Shown here in pieces: positions 18,593 to 28,504 of a stretch of DNA of 64,000 nt. The DNA is taken from assembly GCF_013410455.1 (NCBI RefSeq), contig NZ_JACCFW010000001.1, positions 2,434,929 to 2,498,928 on the forward strand, in the 5' to 3' direction. Numbering within the stretch: position 1 is the stretch's first letter; each line of letters starts with the position of its first letter. Position numbers and translations under genes: made by a program. A model generated the notes under the pieces. It ran no database searches and was not told where the DNA came from. It saw nothing but the letters and a program-made list of their open reading frames with translations. Source of the DNA: Allobranchiibius huperziae (lineage in GTDB: Bacteria; Actinomycetota; Actinomycetes; Actinomycetales; Dermatophilaceae).

Positions 18593-20430
18593 CAGGCGTC
18601 TCCTGCCTCGTCGTCGCGATCCCAGACCGGCGTCATCGCCCGGGCCGTGGTCACCATGTCGTTGCTGACGCCGGCCGGCACCATCGGCCAGACCATCGCG
18701 TCACGCTCCACCACGAAGTCGATCACGACCGGAACGTCGTTGATCTCCAACGCCTTCCGGATGGTGTCGTCGACGTCCTCGGCGCGCTCGCAGCGCAGGC
18801 CCACGCAGCCGTACGCGTCCGCGAGCTTGACGAAGTCCGGCACCCGCGAACCGACCGAGGTGTTGAGGTCGGTGTTGGAGTAACGCTCGTTGTAGAAGAG
18901 CGTCTGCCACTGGCGCACCATGCCGAGGCTGGAGTTGTTGATGATCGCGACCTTGATCGGGATGTTGTTGATGACGCAGGTCGCGAGTTCCTGATTGGTC
19001 ATCTGGAAGCACCCGTCGCCGTCGATCGCCCACACGGTGCGGTCGGGTTCGCCGACCTTGGCGCCCATCGCAGCCGGCACGGCGTACCCCATCGTGCCGA
19101 GCCCGCCGGAGTTGATCCAGGAGTTGGGCCGTTCGTACTTCACGAACTGGGCGGCCCACATCTGGTGCTGGCCGACTCCGGCGGCGTAGACCGCGTCGGG
19201 CCCGGTGAGGGCGCCGATCCGCTCGATGACGTACTGCGGCGGGATCGCCGCCGCGTTCTCCTCCGGCGCGTAGCCCAGCGGGAAGGTCTGCGCCCAGCCG
19301 GTGCTGCGGGTGCGCCACGCGGCGTAGTCGCCCTGGCGGCCGGCCTCCTGGTCCGCGCGCACCACGGCCGTCAGCTCCTCGATGACCTCCTTGCAGTCAC
19401 CGACGATCGGCACGTCCGCGATCCGGTTCTTGGAGATCTCGGCCGGGTCGATGTCGGCGTGCACGACCTTCGCCTCGGGCGCGAACGAGGAGATCTCGCC
19501 GGTCACCCGGTCGTCGAACCGGGTCCCCAGCGCGAGCAGCAGGTCCGACTTCTGCAGCGCGGTCACCGCCGCGACCGAGCCGTGCATTCCCGGCATGCCC
19601 AGGTGCAGCGGGTGACTGTCGGGCAACGCGCCGCGGGCCATCAGCGTGGTGACGACCGGGATGCCGGTCAGCTCCACGAACTGAGCCAGCTCTGCGCTGG
19701 CCTCCGCACGGATCACTCCGCCACCGACGTAGAGCACCGGTCGCTTCGACGCGAGCATCAGGTCGGCGGCGGCCCGGATCTGCTTGCTGTGCGGGCGCGT
19801 GACGGGCCGGTATCCGGGCAGTTCGAACGCGGGCGGCCAGGAGAAGTCGGTCCGGCCGGTCAGCGCGTCCTTGCTGATGTCGACCAGCACCGGGCCGGGC
19901 CGGCCGGTGGAGGCGATGTGGAAGGCCTCGGCGAGCGCGCGGGAGATGTCCGCCGCACGCGTCACGAGGTAGCTGTGCTTGGTGATCGGCATCGTGATGC
20001 CGCGGATGTCGGCCTCCTGGAAGGCGTCCGTGCCGATGGCCCGGGAGGACACCTGACCGGTGACCACGACGATCGGCACCGAGTCCATCGAGGCATCGGC
20101 GATCGCGGTGACCAGGTTGGTGGCGCCGGGTCCGCTGGTCGCCATGCACACACCGACCTTGCCGGTCGCCGCGGCGTACCCCTGAGCGGCGTGACCGGCG
20201 CCCTGCTCGTGGCGCACCAGGATGTGGCGCACCTTGGTGGAGTCCATCAGCGGGTCGTACGCCGGCAGGATCGCGCCACCGGGGATCCCGAAGACCGTGT
20301 CGACGTCGAGGGATTCCAGGGAGAGGACGAGGCTCTGTGCGCCGGTCACCTCGCGCGGAGGCGCTGCCGGGCGAGCGCCTGCGGGGGGCGCGGGCACTGG
20401 GGCGGACGGCTTGTGCGTCACGTTGGTCAT
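18592..20430 (-). CDS. ilvB: Acetolactate synthase large (catalytic) subunit
   Basis: The TPP and FAD-dependent enzyme that joins pyruvate with pyruvate or 2-ketobutyrate. It has 612 residues from ATG 20430, chosen because GAGGA lies just upstream; a longer reading starts inside the attenuator T-run. The catalytic glutamate is in [15 protein letters not shown]. The FAD domain follows, and the TPP-binding motif [19 protein letters not shown] begins near residue 485. About 35 Pro/Ala-rich residues precede the first domain. First gene of ilvBNC. Expression is probably set by the upstream leader peptide, attenuator and tandem operator-like sites. Confidence 0.97.
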   Translation of the reverse strand: MTNVTHKPSAPVPAPPAGARPAAPPREVTGAQSLVLSLESLDVDTVFGIPGGAILPAYDPLMDSTKVRHILVRHEQGAGHAAQGYAAATGKVGVCMATSGPGATNLVTAIADASMDSVPIVVVTGQVSSRAIGTDAFQEADIRGITMPITKHSYLVTRAADISRALAEAFHIASTGRPGPVLVDISKDALTGRTDFSWPPAFELPGYRPVTRPHSKQIRAAADLMLASKRPVLYVGGGVIRAEASAELAQFVELTGIPVVTTLMARGALPDSHPLHLGMPGMHGSVAAVTALQKSDLLLALGTRFDDRVTGEISSFAPEAKVVHADIDPAEISKNRIADVPIVGDCKEVIEELTAVVRADQEAGRQGDYAAWRTRSTGWAQTFPLGYAPEENAAAIPPQYVIERIGALTGPDAVYAAGVGQHQMWAAQFVKYERPNSWINSGGLGTMGYAVPAAMGAKVGEPDRTVWAIDGDGCFQMTNQELATCVINNIPIKVAIINNSSLGMVRQWQTLFYNERYSNTDLNTSVGSRVPDFVKLADAYGCVGLRCERAEDVDDTIRKALEINDVPVVIDFVVERDAMVWPMVPAGVSNDMVTTARAMTPVWDRDDEAGDA

Positions 20431-20473
20431 CGTTGTCCTCGCGTTCGGTCTGGCCCAGCTGGAACATGGCATG

Positions 20474-20510
20474 AAAAAGGCCCCCAGCCTTCGCAGGCAT
20501 TGAGGGCTGG
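20474..20510 (-). terminator. Attenuator terminator ahead of ilvB
   Basis: On the minus strand, stem CCAGCC/GGCTGG with further pairing inside is followed by GGGCC and five T, then reaches the ilvB start 44 bases later. The hairpin starts 19 bases after the leader-peptide stop. An alternative GCCT/AGGC hairpin with a GCGA tetraloop lies within it, offering a competing fold. Confidence 0.75.
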
Positions 20511-20529
20511 CACGCTCACCGACGGGATG

Positions 20530-20568
20530 TCAGCGGGCGTGCCTCACAAGTACGAGAATTCGGGCCAC
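20530..20568 (-). CDS. ilvB leader peptide, MARILVLVRHAR
   Basis: A 12-residue frame starting at GTG 20568 with the run Ile-Leu-Val-Leu-Val at residues 4-8. These are the end products of the pathway, as in the ilvB leaders of Streptomyces and Corynebacterium. There is no ribosome binding site. The -10 CAGACT ends six bases before the GTG, so this should be a leaderless start. A GTG two codons upstream in frame is possible. Stalling on scarce charged tRNAs would favour read-through into ilvBNC. Confidence 0.75.
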   Translation of the reverse strand: MARILVLVRHAR

Positions 20569-20574
20569 GTCCAC

Positions 20575-20603
20575 AGTCTGCAACCGGCTCGCAGCACCGT
20601 CAA
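20575..20603 (-). promoter_or_regulatory. ilvB promoter
   Basis: TTGACG (20598-20603) as -35 and CAGACT (20575-20580) as -10 are 17 bases apart. The predicted transcript start falls on the leader GTG. The -35 coincides with the first six bases of the proximal operator-like site. Confidence 0.6.
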
Positions 20604-20635
20604 CAATGTGAGACCGACGTCTCATCATTCGAGAA
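20598..20635. promoter_or_regulatory. Tandem operator-like sites at the ilvB promoter
   Basis: The 17-mers CGTCAACAATGTGAGAC (20598-20614) and GTCTCATCATTCGAGAA (20619-20635) start 21 bp apart, the same spacing as upstream of cimA and leuB. The distal site is close to GTCTCNNCATTCGAGAC. The proximal one overlaps the -35, so a bound protein could either block or help polymerase. Confidence 0.55.
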
Positions 20636-20645
20636 CGTCTCCCGA

Positions 20646-20689
20646 TTGTCAGCGGATTACCGGCATCGGCACCAGTGATCCGCTGACAA
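20646..20689. terminator. 12-bp hairpin downstream of the NAD(P)-binding gene
   Basis: Perfect 12-bp arms TTGTCAGCGGAT (20646-20657) and ATCCGCTGACAA (20678-20689) enclose 20 bases, 11 bases past the stop at 20700. Probably the end of that transcript, insulating the ilvB promoter. Confidence 0.6.
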
Positions 20690-20699
20690 CCGTGGGGGT

Positions 20700-21353
20700 T
20701 CACAGACCTTCGAGGGCCTCGCCGATCGGGGTGGGCCCGTTGTTGAACTCGATGATCCGGCCGTACGACGCCGGGAGCTCCAGGACGCCGGCGATGACCG
20801 CGGCCACGTCGGCGCGGTCGACCGAGCCACCCTTCACGGAGCCGTCGTTGATCTCGATGCGGCTGGTCGGCTCGTCGTCGGTCAGCGAGCTGGGCCCGAG
20901 GATGGTCCAGTCGAGCCCGGTCCCCCGCAGGTACTCGTCCGCGGCCGCCTTCGCCTCGGCGTACGCGAAGAAGGAGTTGTCGTGCGGCACACCGTGATCG
21001 GGACCGGCTCCGAAGTAGGACACCATCACGTAGCGCGTAGCCCCGGCCGAGACCGTGGCGTTCATGCTGCGGATCGCGGCGTCGCGGTCGACCGCGTAGG
21101 TGCGTGCCTCACTGCCGCCGCCGGCGCCCGCGGTCCAGACGACCGCCTCGACACCGTGCAGCAGCTCGGCCATCGCGGGGACGTCTGAGGTCTCCAGGTC
21201 GGCGACCACAGGCGTGGCGCCGGTCGCGAGGACGTCCTGCACGTGGTCCTCGTTACGGAAGATCGAGCGGACGTCGTGGCCCGCGGCCACCAGGAGCCGG
21301 GACAGCGTGAGTGCGACCTTGCCGTGGCCGCCGAAGATTGCGATGGAAGTCAT
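20700..21353 (-). CDS. NAD(P)-binding atypical short-chain dehydrogenase (NmrA-like)
   Basis: A 217-residue Rossmann-fold protein with the glycine motif IFGGHGKVALTLSRLL at the N-terminus and ATPVVADLETSDVPAM, where the second strand meets the adenine pocket. The active-site region YFGAGPDHGVPHDNSFFAYAEAKAAADEYL has the YxxxK-like spacing of atypical SDRs that act as isomerases, reductases or redox sensors. The start at 21353 (MTSIAIFGG) puts the first strand at the N-terminus as usual. It faces away from ilvB and is followed by a hairpin. The substrate is unknown. Confidence 0.85.
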   Translation of the reverse strand: MTSIAIFGGHGKVALTLSRLLVAAGHDVRSIFRNEDHVQDVLATGATPVVADLETSDVPAMAELLHGVEAVVWTAGAGGGSEARTYAVDRDAAIRSMNATVSAGATRYVMVSYFGAGPDHGVPHDNSFFAYAEAKAAADEYLRGTGLDWTILGPSSLTDDEPTSRIEINDGSVKGGSVDRADVAAVIAGVLELPASYGRIIEFNNGPTPIGEALEGL

Positions 21354-21395
21354 GCGACCACTGTGCCGCATGCACCGCGTCCCCTTCAGGGTGGT

Positions 21396-22955
21396 TCAGG
21401 CGAACTTGCGCAGCTTGCCCAGCATCTCCGGTGCTCCCCGGTCCAGTCGTCGCCCGCCCCACCAGATCCCGATCCCGAGCCCGCCGGAGCCCCAGATCAG
21501 TGCGGCCGCGAGCACCACGCACTCCGCGATGGCCGAGTGCCGGGCGAGGACGGCCCCGACGATCACCGGCGCGACCAGGACCGCGGGTACGACGAACATC
21601 ACGGCGGCGGTGAGGCACCCTCGGGCGCCGCCCCCCGCGTTGCCCGCGAACGGGTTCGCGCCTCGGCGCGTCGCCTGGCCCGGGTCCAACGCTCCCATTG
21701 CTGCGCCCAGGCCGAGGGAGATCAGCAGCGCACCGACCAACGGCCCGCTGACCGCCAGCCAGGCGGTGTGTGCCCCGACGGCGATCTGCAGGACCGACAC
21801 CAGGGCGTCGAAGACGAGGATGCTCACGCCGATCGCGAGAGCGCGGCCGGCACGGTCGACCCAGCCGGGTACGCCGGCAACGACCTGCATCCACCACGCC
21901 GTGCCGTCATAGGCGAGGTCGTTCGCTATCAGCACCCCGGCCATGACGGAGGACAGGGCCAGAGGGAGCAGTCCGGACGGATGGCTACCGCCCGAGCTGA
22001 TCAGGGCCGGCAAGACCGGGAGGACCGACACCGCGATGAGCGAGACGGCCTGCATGGTGAGGCGTGGGTCGCGGCGCCAGCCGAGCAGCCGCCGCCGGGC
22101 GATCGCGGTCAGGGGACGGGACCGCCTCGACGGGGCGCGCGAGACGCGCACCGTCCCCGCCTGCCTGGGTGCGGTGGTCGTCAGTTCGACGTCGAGCACC
22201 CGTTCCCAGAGCACGACGAGGGTCAGCAACAACGCGGTGGCGAGTGCGAGGTGGAGCAGCGCATCGGCGTACGCGCCACGGGCGACCTCCCATGGGACGG
22301 CCCAGGCCCATCCGAACGGGGTCCACTCCGCGACGGTCGCCGCGTGGTGCGCAGCGGCGGACCCGTGGCTGGACCTCCTGCGCTCGAGGAACTGGTCGAG
22401 CACCAACGGCGCGAGGTAGATCAGCGGCAGCACCATGGTCACGAGAAAGCGCGCGCGCCGTCTCCACAGCGACCGGGCGATCACGGAGGTGACCATCCGC
22501 GACAGCACCACGCAGGTGGCGGCGCCGAGGAGTGCCGCGACGATCGCGGCGAACGTCGCGGGCACCGACCGGCTCCACACCAGCACCTGTTCGAGGGCGA
22601 ACGCCACGGTGACCGCGCCCGGTATGCCGACCAGCGCGGCCAACGTCAGTCCGGGGATGAGGCGGCGGGCGCCAAGCGGCAGCACCGAGAAGGCACCGGC
22701 GTCCAGCATGTCGTCCACTCCCGCCATCAGCAACGGAGCGAGCATCCAGAGCAGGGTCACGGTGCTCATCGCCGCGACGGCACCGGACGCGTCGGTCACC
22801 GACCCGGCACGCAGACCCACAGCCACGGGCAAGGATCCGATCACCAGGATCGCCGCGACGATCGCTCCGATCAGATAGCTGACCAACCGTGAGGTGTCCC
22901 TGCCGAGGGACCGGAGCAGGATGGTGAGCTTGAGTCGGATCAGGACTGCAGCCAC
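21396..22955 (-). CDS. ABC exporter membrane subunit
   Basis: A 519-residue polytopic protein with about ten to twelve hydrophobic segments and a soluble loop near 290-330 (RAPSRRSRPLTAIARRR). The GTG start at 22955 lies inside the 3' end of the ATPase gene, overlapping it by 16 bases, so the two are coupled. A longer reading exists but runs through the ATPase. It resembles ABC-2-type permeases in having spans grouped in two halves. The exported substrate is unknown. Confidence 0.8.
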   Translation of the reverse strand: MAAVLIRLKLTILLRSLGRDTSRLVSYLIGAIVAAILVIGSLPVAVGLRAGSVTDASGAVAAMSTVTLLWMLAPLLMAGVDDMLDAGAFSVLPLGARRLIPGLTLAALVGIPGAVTVAFALEQVLVWSRSVPATFAAIVAALLGAATCVVLSRMVTSVIARSLWRRRARFLVTMVLPLIYLAPLVLDQFLERRRSSHGSAAAHHAATVAEWTPFGWAWAVPWEVARGAYADALLHLALATALLLTLVVLWERVLDVELTTTAPRQAGTVRVSRAPSRRSRPLTAIARRRLLGWRRDPRLTMQAVSLIAVSVLPVLPALISSGGSHPSGLLPLALSSVMAGVLIANDLAYDGTAWWMQVVAGVPGWVDRAGRALAIGVSILVFDALVSVLQIAVGAHTAWLAVSGPLVGALLISLGLGAAMGALDPGQATRRGANPFAGNAGGGARGCLTAAVMFVVPAVLVAPVIVGAVLARHSAIAECVVLAAALIWGSGGLGIGIWWGGRRLDRGAPEMLGKLRKFA

Positions 22956-23698
22956 TGCAACCCGCTTCCGAGCTCGTCCACGCCCACCCCCGCCAACTGC
23001 AGGAACCGCTCGTGCAGGCTCATGCCGCCCTGTACGTCGGACGTGCGCCCCGCCGCGAGCGCCCGCCCACCGACGATGACCGCGACGTGATCGCAAACGG
23101 CCTCGACAAGCTCCATCACGTGGCTCGACATGACCACCGTGCCGCCGCCTGCGACGTACCGGGCGATGACCGCGCGCATCGTCTGCGCGGACACCGGATC
23201 GACGGACTCGAACGGTTCATCCAGGATCAGCACGCGCGGCGCGTGGAGCATCGCGCAGGCGAGCCCGATCTTCTTGGTCATGCCGGCGGAGAAGTCGGCG
23301 ACCACCACGTTGGCGGCGTCGGCCAGTCCGAGCACGTGCAACAGCTCGGCAGCGCGCTCGGCGATCACCGGGCCGGGCATCGAGCGCAACTCGCCGACGA
23401 AGCGCAGCAATTCCTGCGCGCTCAGGCTGTCGAAGAGCCGCAGGCCGTCCGGCGCGACACCGAACAACGCCTTCGCCGCCACCGGATCGGCCCAGACGTC
23501 GTGGCCGAGCACCTGCACGCGCCCTGCGTCGGGGCGCAGCAGCCCGCTCGCCATGAGCATCGAGGTGGTCTTGCCTGCGCCGTTCGGCCCCAGCACCCCG
23601 TAGACGGACCCGACCGGGATCTGCAGGGACAGTCGGTCCACCGCCACCCGGCCGCCGAAGGCTTTAGAGAGTCCGTCGAAGACGACCGCGTGCTGCAC
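22940..23698 (-). CDS. ABC transporter ATP-binding protein
   Basis: The nucleotide-binding subunit for the membrane protein that follows. It has Walker [11 protein letters not shown], signature [14 protein letters not shown] in place of the usual LSGGQ, Walker [10 protein letters not shown] with the catalytic Glu, and the switch His in VMSSHVMEL. The degenerate signature is typical of ABC-2 exporters. The GTG at 23698 puts the first strand near the start; 23737 is an alternative with 13 more residues. It is followed with overlap by the permease and preceded by ilvD 34 bases upstream. Confidence 0.9.
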   Translation of the reverse strand: MQHAVVFDGLSKAFGGRVAVDRLSLQIPVGSVYGVLGPNGAGKTTSMLMASGLLRPDAGRVQVLGHDVWADPVAAKALFGVAPDGLRLFDSLSAQELLRFVGELRSMPGPVIAERAAELLHVLGLADAANVVVADFSAGMTKKIGLACAMLHAPRVLILDEPFESVDPVSAQTMRAVIARYVAGGGTVVMSSHVMELVEAVCDHVAVIVGGRALAAGRTSDVQGGMSLHERFLQLAGVGVDELGSGLQWLQS

Positions 23699-23770
23699 GA
23701 GCGCAGTCAACCAGGATCGACGCCCCGCGGGGGTCAACCGCGCGGGGAGGGCCTCTCCGGATCGGGGCGG

Positions 23771-25471
23771 TCAGTCGCAGACAGCCCCGTTGCTGGCCGA
23801 ACCGACCAGACGGCGGTACTTGGCCAGCACGCCGCGGGTGTACTTGGGCTCGGGGTGGGTGACGCCCGCAGTACGTCGGCGCGCCATCTCCTCCTCGTCG
23901 ACGAGCAGGTCGAGGGTGCCGCCCGCCACGTCGAGCCGGATCGGGTCGCCGTCGTGCACGAAGGCGATGGGTCCCTCGTCCACCGCCTCGGGCGCGACGT
24001 GCCCGACGCACAGGCCGGTGGTGCCTCCGGAGAAGCGACCGTCGGTCAGCAGGAGCACGTCCTTGCCCAGCCCGGCGCCCTTGATGGCACCGGTCACGGC
24101 GAGCATCTCGCGCATGCCCGGGCCGCCCTTGGGTCCCTCGTACCGGATGACGACGACGTCCTTCGGCTTCAGCGAGCCCTCGGACACCGCGTCCATCGCG
24201 GCGCGTTCGCCGTCGAAGACCCGTGCCGTGCCCTCGAAGACATCGCTGTCGAAGCCGGCCGACTTCACGACCGCGCCCTCCGGTGCGAGCGAGCCCTTGA
24301 GGATCGTCAGTCCGCCGGTGCGGTGGATCGGTTCGTTCATCGCGCGGATGACCTTGCCGTCGATGTCCGGCGGCGGCACGTCGGCGAGGTTCTGCGCCAA
24401 GGTGCGCCCGGTGACGGTCAGGCAGTCGCCGTTCATGAGCCCGGCGTCCAGCAGCGCACGCATGACGACGGGCACCCCGCCCACCTTGTCGATGTCGGTC
24501 ATCACGTAGCTGCCGAACGGCTTCACGTCGGCCAGGTGCGGCACCCGGGACCCGATCCGCTGGAAGTCCTCGATCGACAGATCGACGTCGGCTTCGTGTG
24601 CGATCGCCAGCAGGTGCAGCACCGCGTTGGTGGACCCGCCGAACGCCATCACCACGGCGATGGCGTTCTCGAACGCCTCCTTGGTCATGATGTCGCGCGC
24701 GGTGATGCCCCGGCGCAGCATCTCCACGACGGCCTCACCGGACTTGCGGGCGAACCCGTCGCGGCGGCGGTCCGTCGCCGGTGGTGCGGCGCTGCCGGGC
24801 AACGACATGCCGATGGCCTCGGCGACGGACGCCATCGTGTTGGCGGTGTACATGCCACCGCAGGCACCCTCGCCCGGGCAGATCGCACGTTCGATGGTGT
24901 CGACGTCCGCGCGACTCATCAGTCCTGCCGCGCAGGCACCGACCGCCTCGAACGCGTCGATGATCGTGACCTGCTTCTCGGTGCCGTCCGACAGCTTCGC
25001 GATGCCCGGCAGGATCGATCCGGCGTAGAGGAAGACACTGGCCAGATCGAGGCGCGCGGCAGCCATCAGCATGCCGGGCAGCGACTTGTCGCATCCCGCG
25101 AGAAGGACTGTGCCGTCGAGGCGTTCGGCGCTGACGACCGTCTCGACCGAGTCGGCGATGATCTCGCGGCTGACCAGGGAGAAGTGCATGCCCTCGTGGC
25201 CCATCGAGATGCCGTCGGAGACGCTGATGGTGCCGAACTCCAGCGGGTAGCCGCCGGCCGCGTGCACGCCGTCCTTGGACGCCTTCGCGAGCCGGTCGAG
25301 CGAGAGGTTGCAGGGCGTGATCTCGTTCCAGGAGCTGGCGACGCCGATCTGCGGCTTGGCCCAGTCCTCGTCGCCCATCCCGACCGCGCGCAGCATCCCT
25401 CGGGAGGCGGTCTTCTCCAGGCCGTCGGTGACGTCGCGGCTGCGGGGCTTCAGATCAGGGGTCCCAGACAT
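23771..25471 (-). CDS. ilvD: Dihydroxy-acid dehydratase
   Basis: Iron-sulfur enzyme that dehydrates dihydroxy acids to the keto acids of valine and isoleucine; 566 residues from ATG 25471. Cluster cysteines appear in [11 protein letters not shown] (near residue 125) and in [16 protein letters not shown] (near 190-205). The active-site Ser region is [18 protein letters not shown] near the C-terminus. TAAGCT ends seven bases before the ATG without a ribosome binding site, so it may be leaderless. It has no leader peptide or tandem operator like those at ilvB, so its control may differ. Confidence 0.96.
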   Translation of the reverse strand: MSGTPDLKPRSRDVTDGLEKTASRGMLRAVGMGDEDWAKPQIGVASSWNEITPCNLSLDRLAKASKDGVHAAGGYPLEFGTISVSDGISMGHEGMHFSLVSREIIADSVETVVSAERLDGTVLLAGCDKSLPGMLMAAARLDLASVFLYAGSILPGIAKLSDGTEKQVTIIDAFEAVGACAAGLMSRADVDTIERAICPGEGACGGMYTANTMASVAEAIGMSLPGSAAPPATDRRRDGFARKSGEAVVEMLRRGITARDIMTKEAFENAIAVVMAFGGSTNAVLHLLAIAHEADVDLSIEDFQRIGSRVPHLADVKPFGSYVMTDIDKVGGVPVVMRALLDAGLMNGDCLTVTGRTLAQNLADVPPPDIDGKVIRAMNEPIHRTGGLTILKGSLAPEGAVVKSAGFDSDVFEGTARVFDGERAAMDAVSEGSLKPKDVVVIRYEGPKGGPGMREMLAVTGAIKGAGLGKDVLLLTDGRFSGGTTGLCVGHVAPEAVDEGPIAFVHDGDPIRLDVAGGTLDLLVDEEEMARRRTAGVTHPEPKYTRGVLAKYRRLVGSASNGAVCD

Positions 25472-25481
25472 GCCCGGCAGC

Positions 25482-26201
25482 TTATTCCGCCGGGCCGGCC
25501 CCCCGCCGCACGGTCTCAGACCCGGCGGCGGCGTCCGGTACGGGGGGCTCGGCGTCATCCTCGTGCGTCGTACGCCGTGCCGTCCTGCTGGCGGCCACCG
25601 CGTCGTAGGCCCGAAGCACCCACGACTCGGTCATCAGGAGCAGCAACGGGTAGTAGGTCGTGGCCGGGATCGCCAGGGTGATGACCAGGGCAACCCCGAG
25701 CAGCACCGCACTCACCACCGACGGGGCCATCTGGGGCAGGCCCACCCCGTCGGCCAGAGGCGGTCGGCGCCGAATGGTCCGGACGGTCAGACCGATGACG
25801 ACCATGCTCACCGTGATGGTGCCGATGTAGAGGACCTTGACGACGGCCTGATGACCCGCCTCGGCGACCAGCGCGGTCGGGAAGGGCAGGAAGACGATCG
25901 TGAGCGTCCAGAGGACGAGCAGCCACGACACCGTCGCGTCCGCATCCTGCAGGTGACGCACGGCGCGGTGCTGGGCGAACCAGAGCCGGGCGATCACCGC
26001 GAAGCTGAGCAGGAAGGACCAGATCTGCGCCTGGTGGACCCGCAGGAGATCGGCCACGGACCCTGACCCGGTGACCCCCGAGGCAAGATCCGCCAGCGGC
26101 AGCACGAGCAGCGTGATCGCGATGGCGACGATCGCGTCGATGAAGGTGAGCAGTCGCTCCAGGTCTCGCCCACGCTCTGCCTGTGTAGCCCGGTGATCCA
26201 C
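25482..26201 (-). CDS. TMEM175-like (DUF1211) membrane protein, putative potassium channel
   Basis: A 239-residue protein with six hydrophobic segments. The first holds the family signature in [21 protein letters not shown], near residues 17-36, which in characterised members lines a potassium pore. Later segments carry [12 protein letters not shown] after span three. The C-terminal 30 residues are charged and disordered. The GTG start at 26201 has GAGG-like bases just before it. Function as a channel is inferred from the first-helix motif only. Confidence 0.8.
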   Translation of the reverse strand: MDHRATQAERGRDLERLLTFIDAIVAIAITLLVLPLADLASGVTGSGSVADLLRVHQAQIWSFLLSFAVIARLWFAQHRAVRHLQDADATVSWLLVLWTLTIVFLPFPTALVAEAGHQAVVKVLYIGTITVSMVVIGLTVRTIRRRPPLADGVGLPQMAPSVVSAVLLGVALVITLAIPATTYYPLLLLMTESWVLRAYDAVAASRTARRTTHEDDAEPPVPDAAAGSETVRRGAGPAE

Positions 26202-26220
26202 ACCTCAGAGTAAGCGCGCC

Positions 26221-26288
26221 ACCGTGACGCAGGTCGGTCCGAGAGACACAGGCCGACGTGTGTCTCCCGGGCGTACCTGCGCCACGGT
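26221..26288. repeat. Nested palindromic intergenic repeat, family B copy 1
   Basis: Nested arms: ACCGTG/CACGGT (26221-26226, 26283-26288), CGCAGGT/ACCTGCG (26228-26234, 26275-26281) and GAGACACA/TGTGTCTC (26243-26250, 26259-26266). The sequence and layout match 53056-53125. This copy lies between two diverging genes, so it is not simply a terminator. Confidence 0.7.
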
Positions 26289-26416
26289 CGGCATCGCTGC
26301 TGGGGCCTGTCCGCATGGCGCGACGGCTCGTCGTACGCCGTGATGCAGCCTGCACAATGCGCGGATGCGTTTCTTCCTCGCGCACCGCTTCGGCATGCCC
26401 GCCATGCCTGTCCGGG

Positions 26417-26503
26417 GTGACAGAGACACCCGAGCCACCCCGTCAGCGCCTGGCCCGCGGGCTCCCCGGCCCCTACGTCCGCTGGGCCCGCGACCGGTGG
26501 TGA
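26417..26503 (+). CDS. Possible 28-residue frame coupled to the ThrE-type gene
   Basis: A frame from GTG 26417 ends with a stop (26501-26503) that overlaps the downstream GTG 26500 as GTGA. The peptide is basic and Trp-rich at its end (YVRWARDRW). No clear ribosome binding site precedes it. It may be translated only to deliver ribosomes to the next gene, or may be chance. Confidence 0.3.
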   Translation: MTETPEPPRQRLARGLPGPYVRWARDRW

Positions 26504-27999
26504 GCCGTGCCGTGGGGCAGGCCACCAGGCGGGTACGCGCGGGCGGCCGGGTCACGCGTCAGCCCACGGCGCAGCAGCGGCGCGATGCGCGGGATCTGCT
26601 GCGCGGGTCGATCTACGACGGCATGACCTTCCGCGTGACGCCCGCCAACCAGCACTACTCCGCGCGCGAGATCCTCAACTTCTGCCTCGACCTCGGGGAG
26701 CTCATGCTCACCGCCGGAGCCGACACGCGCAGCGTCGAGGTGGCCGTGGTCGCGGTGTGCTCGACGTGGAACCTCCTGCCGATGGAGATCGACCTGGCGT
26801 CGGAGTCGATCTACCTGATGTACACGCCCGCCGACGGGCAGCCGGTCGTCACCATGCGCGTCATCCGGACCGAGACCTCCGACCTCGGCCGGGTGGACCG
26901 GTTGCACCGGGTCGTCGAGCAGGTCGTGCTCGAAGGCGTCGGTCTCGTCGAGGCGACGCGCGCCCTCAGCGGGGTCGCGCAGTCACCCCCGCGGTGGGGG
27001 CCGCAGGTGATGACCGTGGCGACCGCTGTCCTGGCGGTCAGCGTCGCTCTGCAGTGCGGTGGGACACCACGCGCCGCACTCGCGGCGTTCCTGCTGGTGT
27101 GCGTCGTCACCGAGGTCTCCCTGCTGCTGACGAGACGGGGACTGCCCGGATTCTTCGCTGCCGGCGCCCAGGCCGCGATCGCCGGCGCGTTCGCGACGGT
27201 CGCGATCTACACCGAGCTGCTGACCGCCGGCGGGGCCGCCGCCAGTCTGGCGGCCTGTCTGGTGCTGCTGTTGCCGCACGCGTCGATCGTGACGTTCGGC
27301 CGCGACGCGATCACCGGCTTCAAGGCCACCGCGGCCTCGCGGTCGATCGGCATCGGCCTGGTCATCATGGGCATCCTCTTCGGGCTGCAGCTGGGGTTGT
27401 CCCTCACCCGTCAGTTGCCGGTCCAGGTCGACCCGACGGACATCCGGCTGCATCCCCTCGGACTCGGGCTCGCGGCCCTCGCCTCCGCGATAGCGGCGAG
27501 CGCCAACTGCATCGCGCAGGGATCGGCGGCGCGCGTCGTCCCCGCCGCCGCGCTGGCGTGCGTGCTCGCGCAACTGGTCCTGCGCGGCTGCCTGCACCTC
27601 GGCCTGGGCAACACCGAGGCCACCTTCCTCGCGGCCACCGCGCTGGGTGCCGCCTGCACCTGGTGGGCCGCGCGACAGCACACCTCGGCAACGGTCTACG
27701 CCGTGCCGGCGTTCTGCGGGGCACTGCTCCCGGCGCTCCCGGTCGCCGACTCGCTGCTCAACCTGGTGGCGCACACCCCGAACTCCGGCTGGCGGCTCGC
27801 GATCGCGGTGCTGTCGACGCTGTCGATCGGCGCCGGACTGGTCATGGGCGGCCTGCTGGCCACCGGAGGTGCGCGGCGCGTCGTGCGATCGCGGGTGCGC
27901 TCCCTGGACTCCGCGATCGAGCGGCCCGAGCGGTCGCTGGTGGCGCCGATCGAGAGCCCTGAGGCCTCAGTCGGCGCGAGCGGTGTGTACGGCTCGTAG
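26500..27999 (+). CDS. ThrE-family threonine/serine exporter
   Basis: A membrane exporter of about 499 residues. The soluble N-terminal half (AREILNFCLDLGELMLTAGADTRSVE onward) is the ThrE/YjjP domain with its conserved TxxxE-type pattern. After it come about ten membrane spans ending with the YjjB-like part. Corynebacterium ThrE exports L-threonine and L-serine; the same activity is inferred here. The GTG 26500 start is favoured by the GTGA overlap with a short upstream frame; a longer reading from 26365 has an N-terminus unlike the family. The last 50 residues are Arg/Ser-rich and cytoplasmic. Confidence 0.85.
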   Translation: MSRAVGQATRRVRAGGRVTRQPTAQQRRDARDLLRGSIYDGMTFRVTPANQHYSAREILNFCLDLGELMLTAGADTRSVEVAVVAVCSTWNLLPMEIDLASESIYLMYTPADGQPVVTMRVIRTETSDLGRVDRLHRVVEQVVLEGVGLVEATRALSGVAQSPPRWGPQVMTVATAVLAVSVALQCGGTPRAALAAFLLVCVVTEVSLLLTRRGLPGFFAAGAQAAIAGAFATVAIYTELLTAGGAAASLAACLVLLLPHASIVTFGRDAITGFKATAASRSIGIGLVIMGILFGLQLGLSLTRQLPVQVDPTDIRLHPLGLGLAALASAIAASANCIAQGSAARVVPAAALACVLAQLVLRGCLHLGLGNTEATFLAATALGAACTWWAARQHTSATVYAVPAFCGALLPALPVADSLLNLVAHTPNSGWRLAIAVLSTLSIGAGLVMGGLLATGGARRVVRSRVRSLDSAIERPERSLVAPIESPEASVGASGVYGS

Positions 28000-28491
28000 T
28001 TGCGCCCCGCCGCTCGCGAGCTGGTCCCACTCGCCATCGATATCCAGCACGGCGACCGTGCACGTCGGGTATCCCCGCTCGAGCTCCTCCAGGGCCTCCG
28101 CGTCGCCCTGACCGTCGGCCAGGCTCGCGGCGAAGTGGGGTATGCCGGGGGCGTGCCCGACCATCACGACCGTCTCGGCCTTGGGGTCCGCCTCGTGCAG
28201 GACCTCGAGCAGCGCGGACGGGTCGGCGTTGTAGATCCGCTGGTCGTGCTCGACGATGGCGCCGATCGCGGCCGCCTCGACGACGGCCGCCCAGGTCTCG
28301 CGCGTGCGGGTGGCCGTGGAGCAACGGGTCTCCTGGGGCCGGATGTCGGCGTCCTTGAGCCAGCGCCCGAGGGCGGCCGCGTCCTGGTGCCCGCGATCGG
28401 TGAGCGGACGGTCGTGGTCCGGGGTGTCGGCATCGCCGCTGGCGGCCTGGGCGTGTCGGATGAGGACGAGTCGGTGGCGGTCGGTCGTCAT
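27967..28491 (-). CDS. SixA-type histidine phosphatase
   Basis: A 174-residue phosphohistidine-fold phosphatase. LVLIRHAQAASGDADTPDHDRPLT carries the RHG-type catalytic His with the SixA-specific spacing, and VVMVGHAPGIPHFA carries the second His. Length and the lack of a long insert point to the SixA branch that removes phosphate from phosphohistidine proteins. The start at 28491 was taken because the family begins just before LVLIRHA; 28503 is possible. Its 3' end overlaps the ThrE gene tail-to-tail by 33 bases. It is the last gene of a four-gene minus-strand run. Confidence 0.88.
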   Translation of the reverse strand: MTTDRHRLVLIRHAQAASGDADTPDHDRPLTDRGHQDAAALGRWLKDADIRPQETRCSTATRTRETWAAVVEAAAIGAIVEHDQRIYNADPSALLEVLHEADPKAETVVMVGHAPGIPHFAASLADGQGDAEALEELERGYPTCTVAVLDIDGEWDQLASGGAQLRAVHTARAD

Positions 28492-28504
28492 GCCACCGAG
28501 CATG

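Noticed and set aside
18592-20472. Starting ilvB at 20472
   Set aside because: That codon is inside the T-run of the attenuator terminator; ATG 20430 has GAGGA at proper distance.
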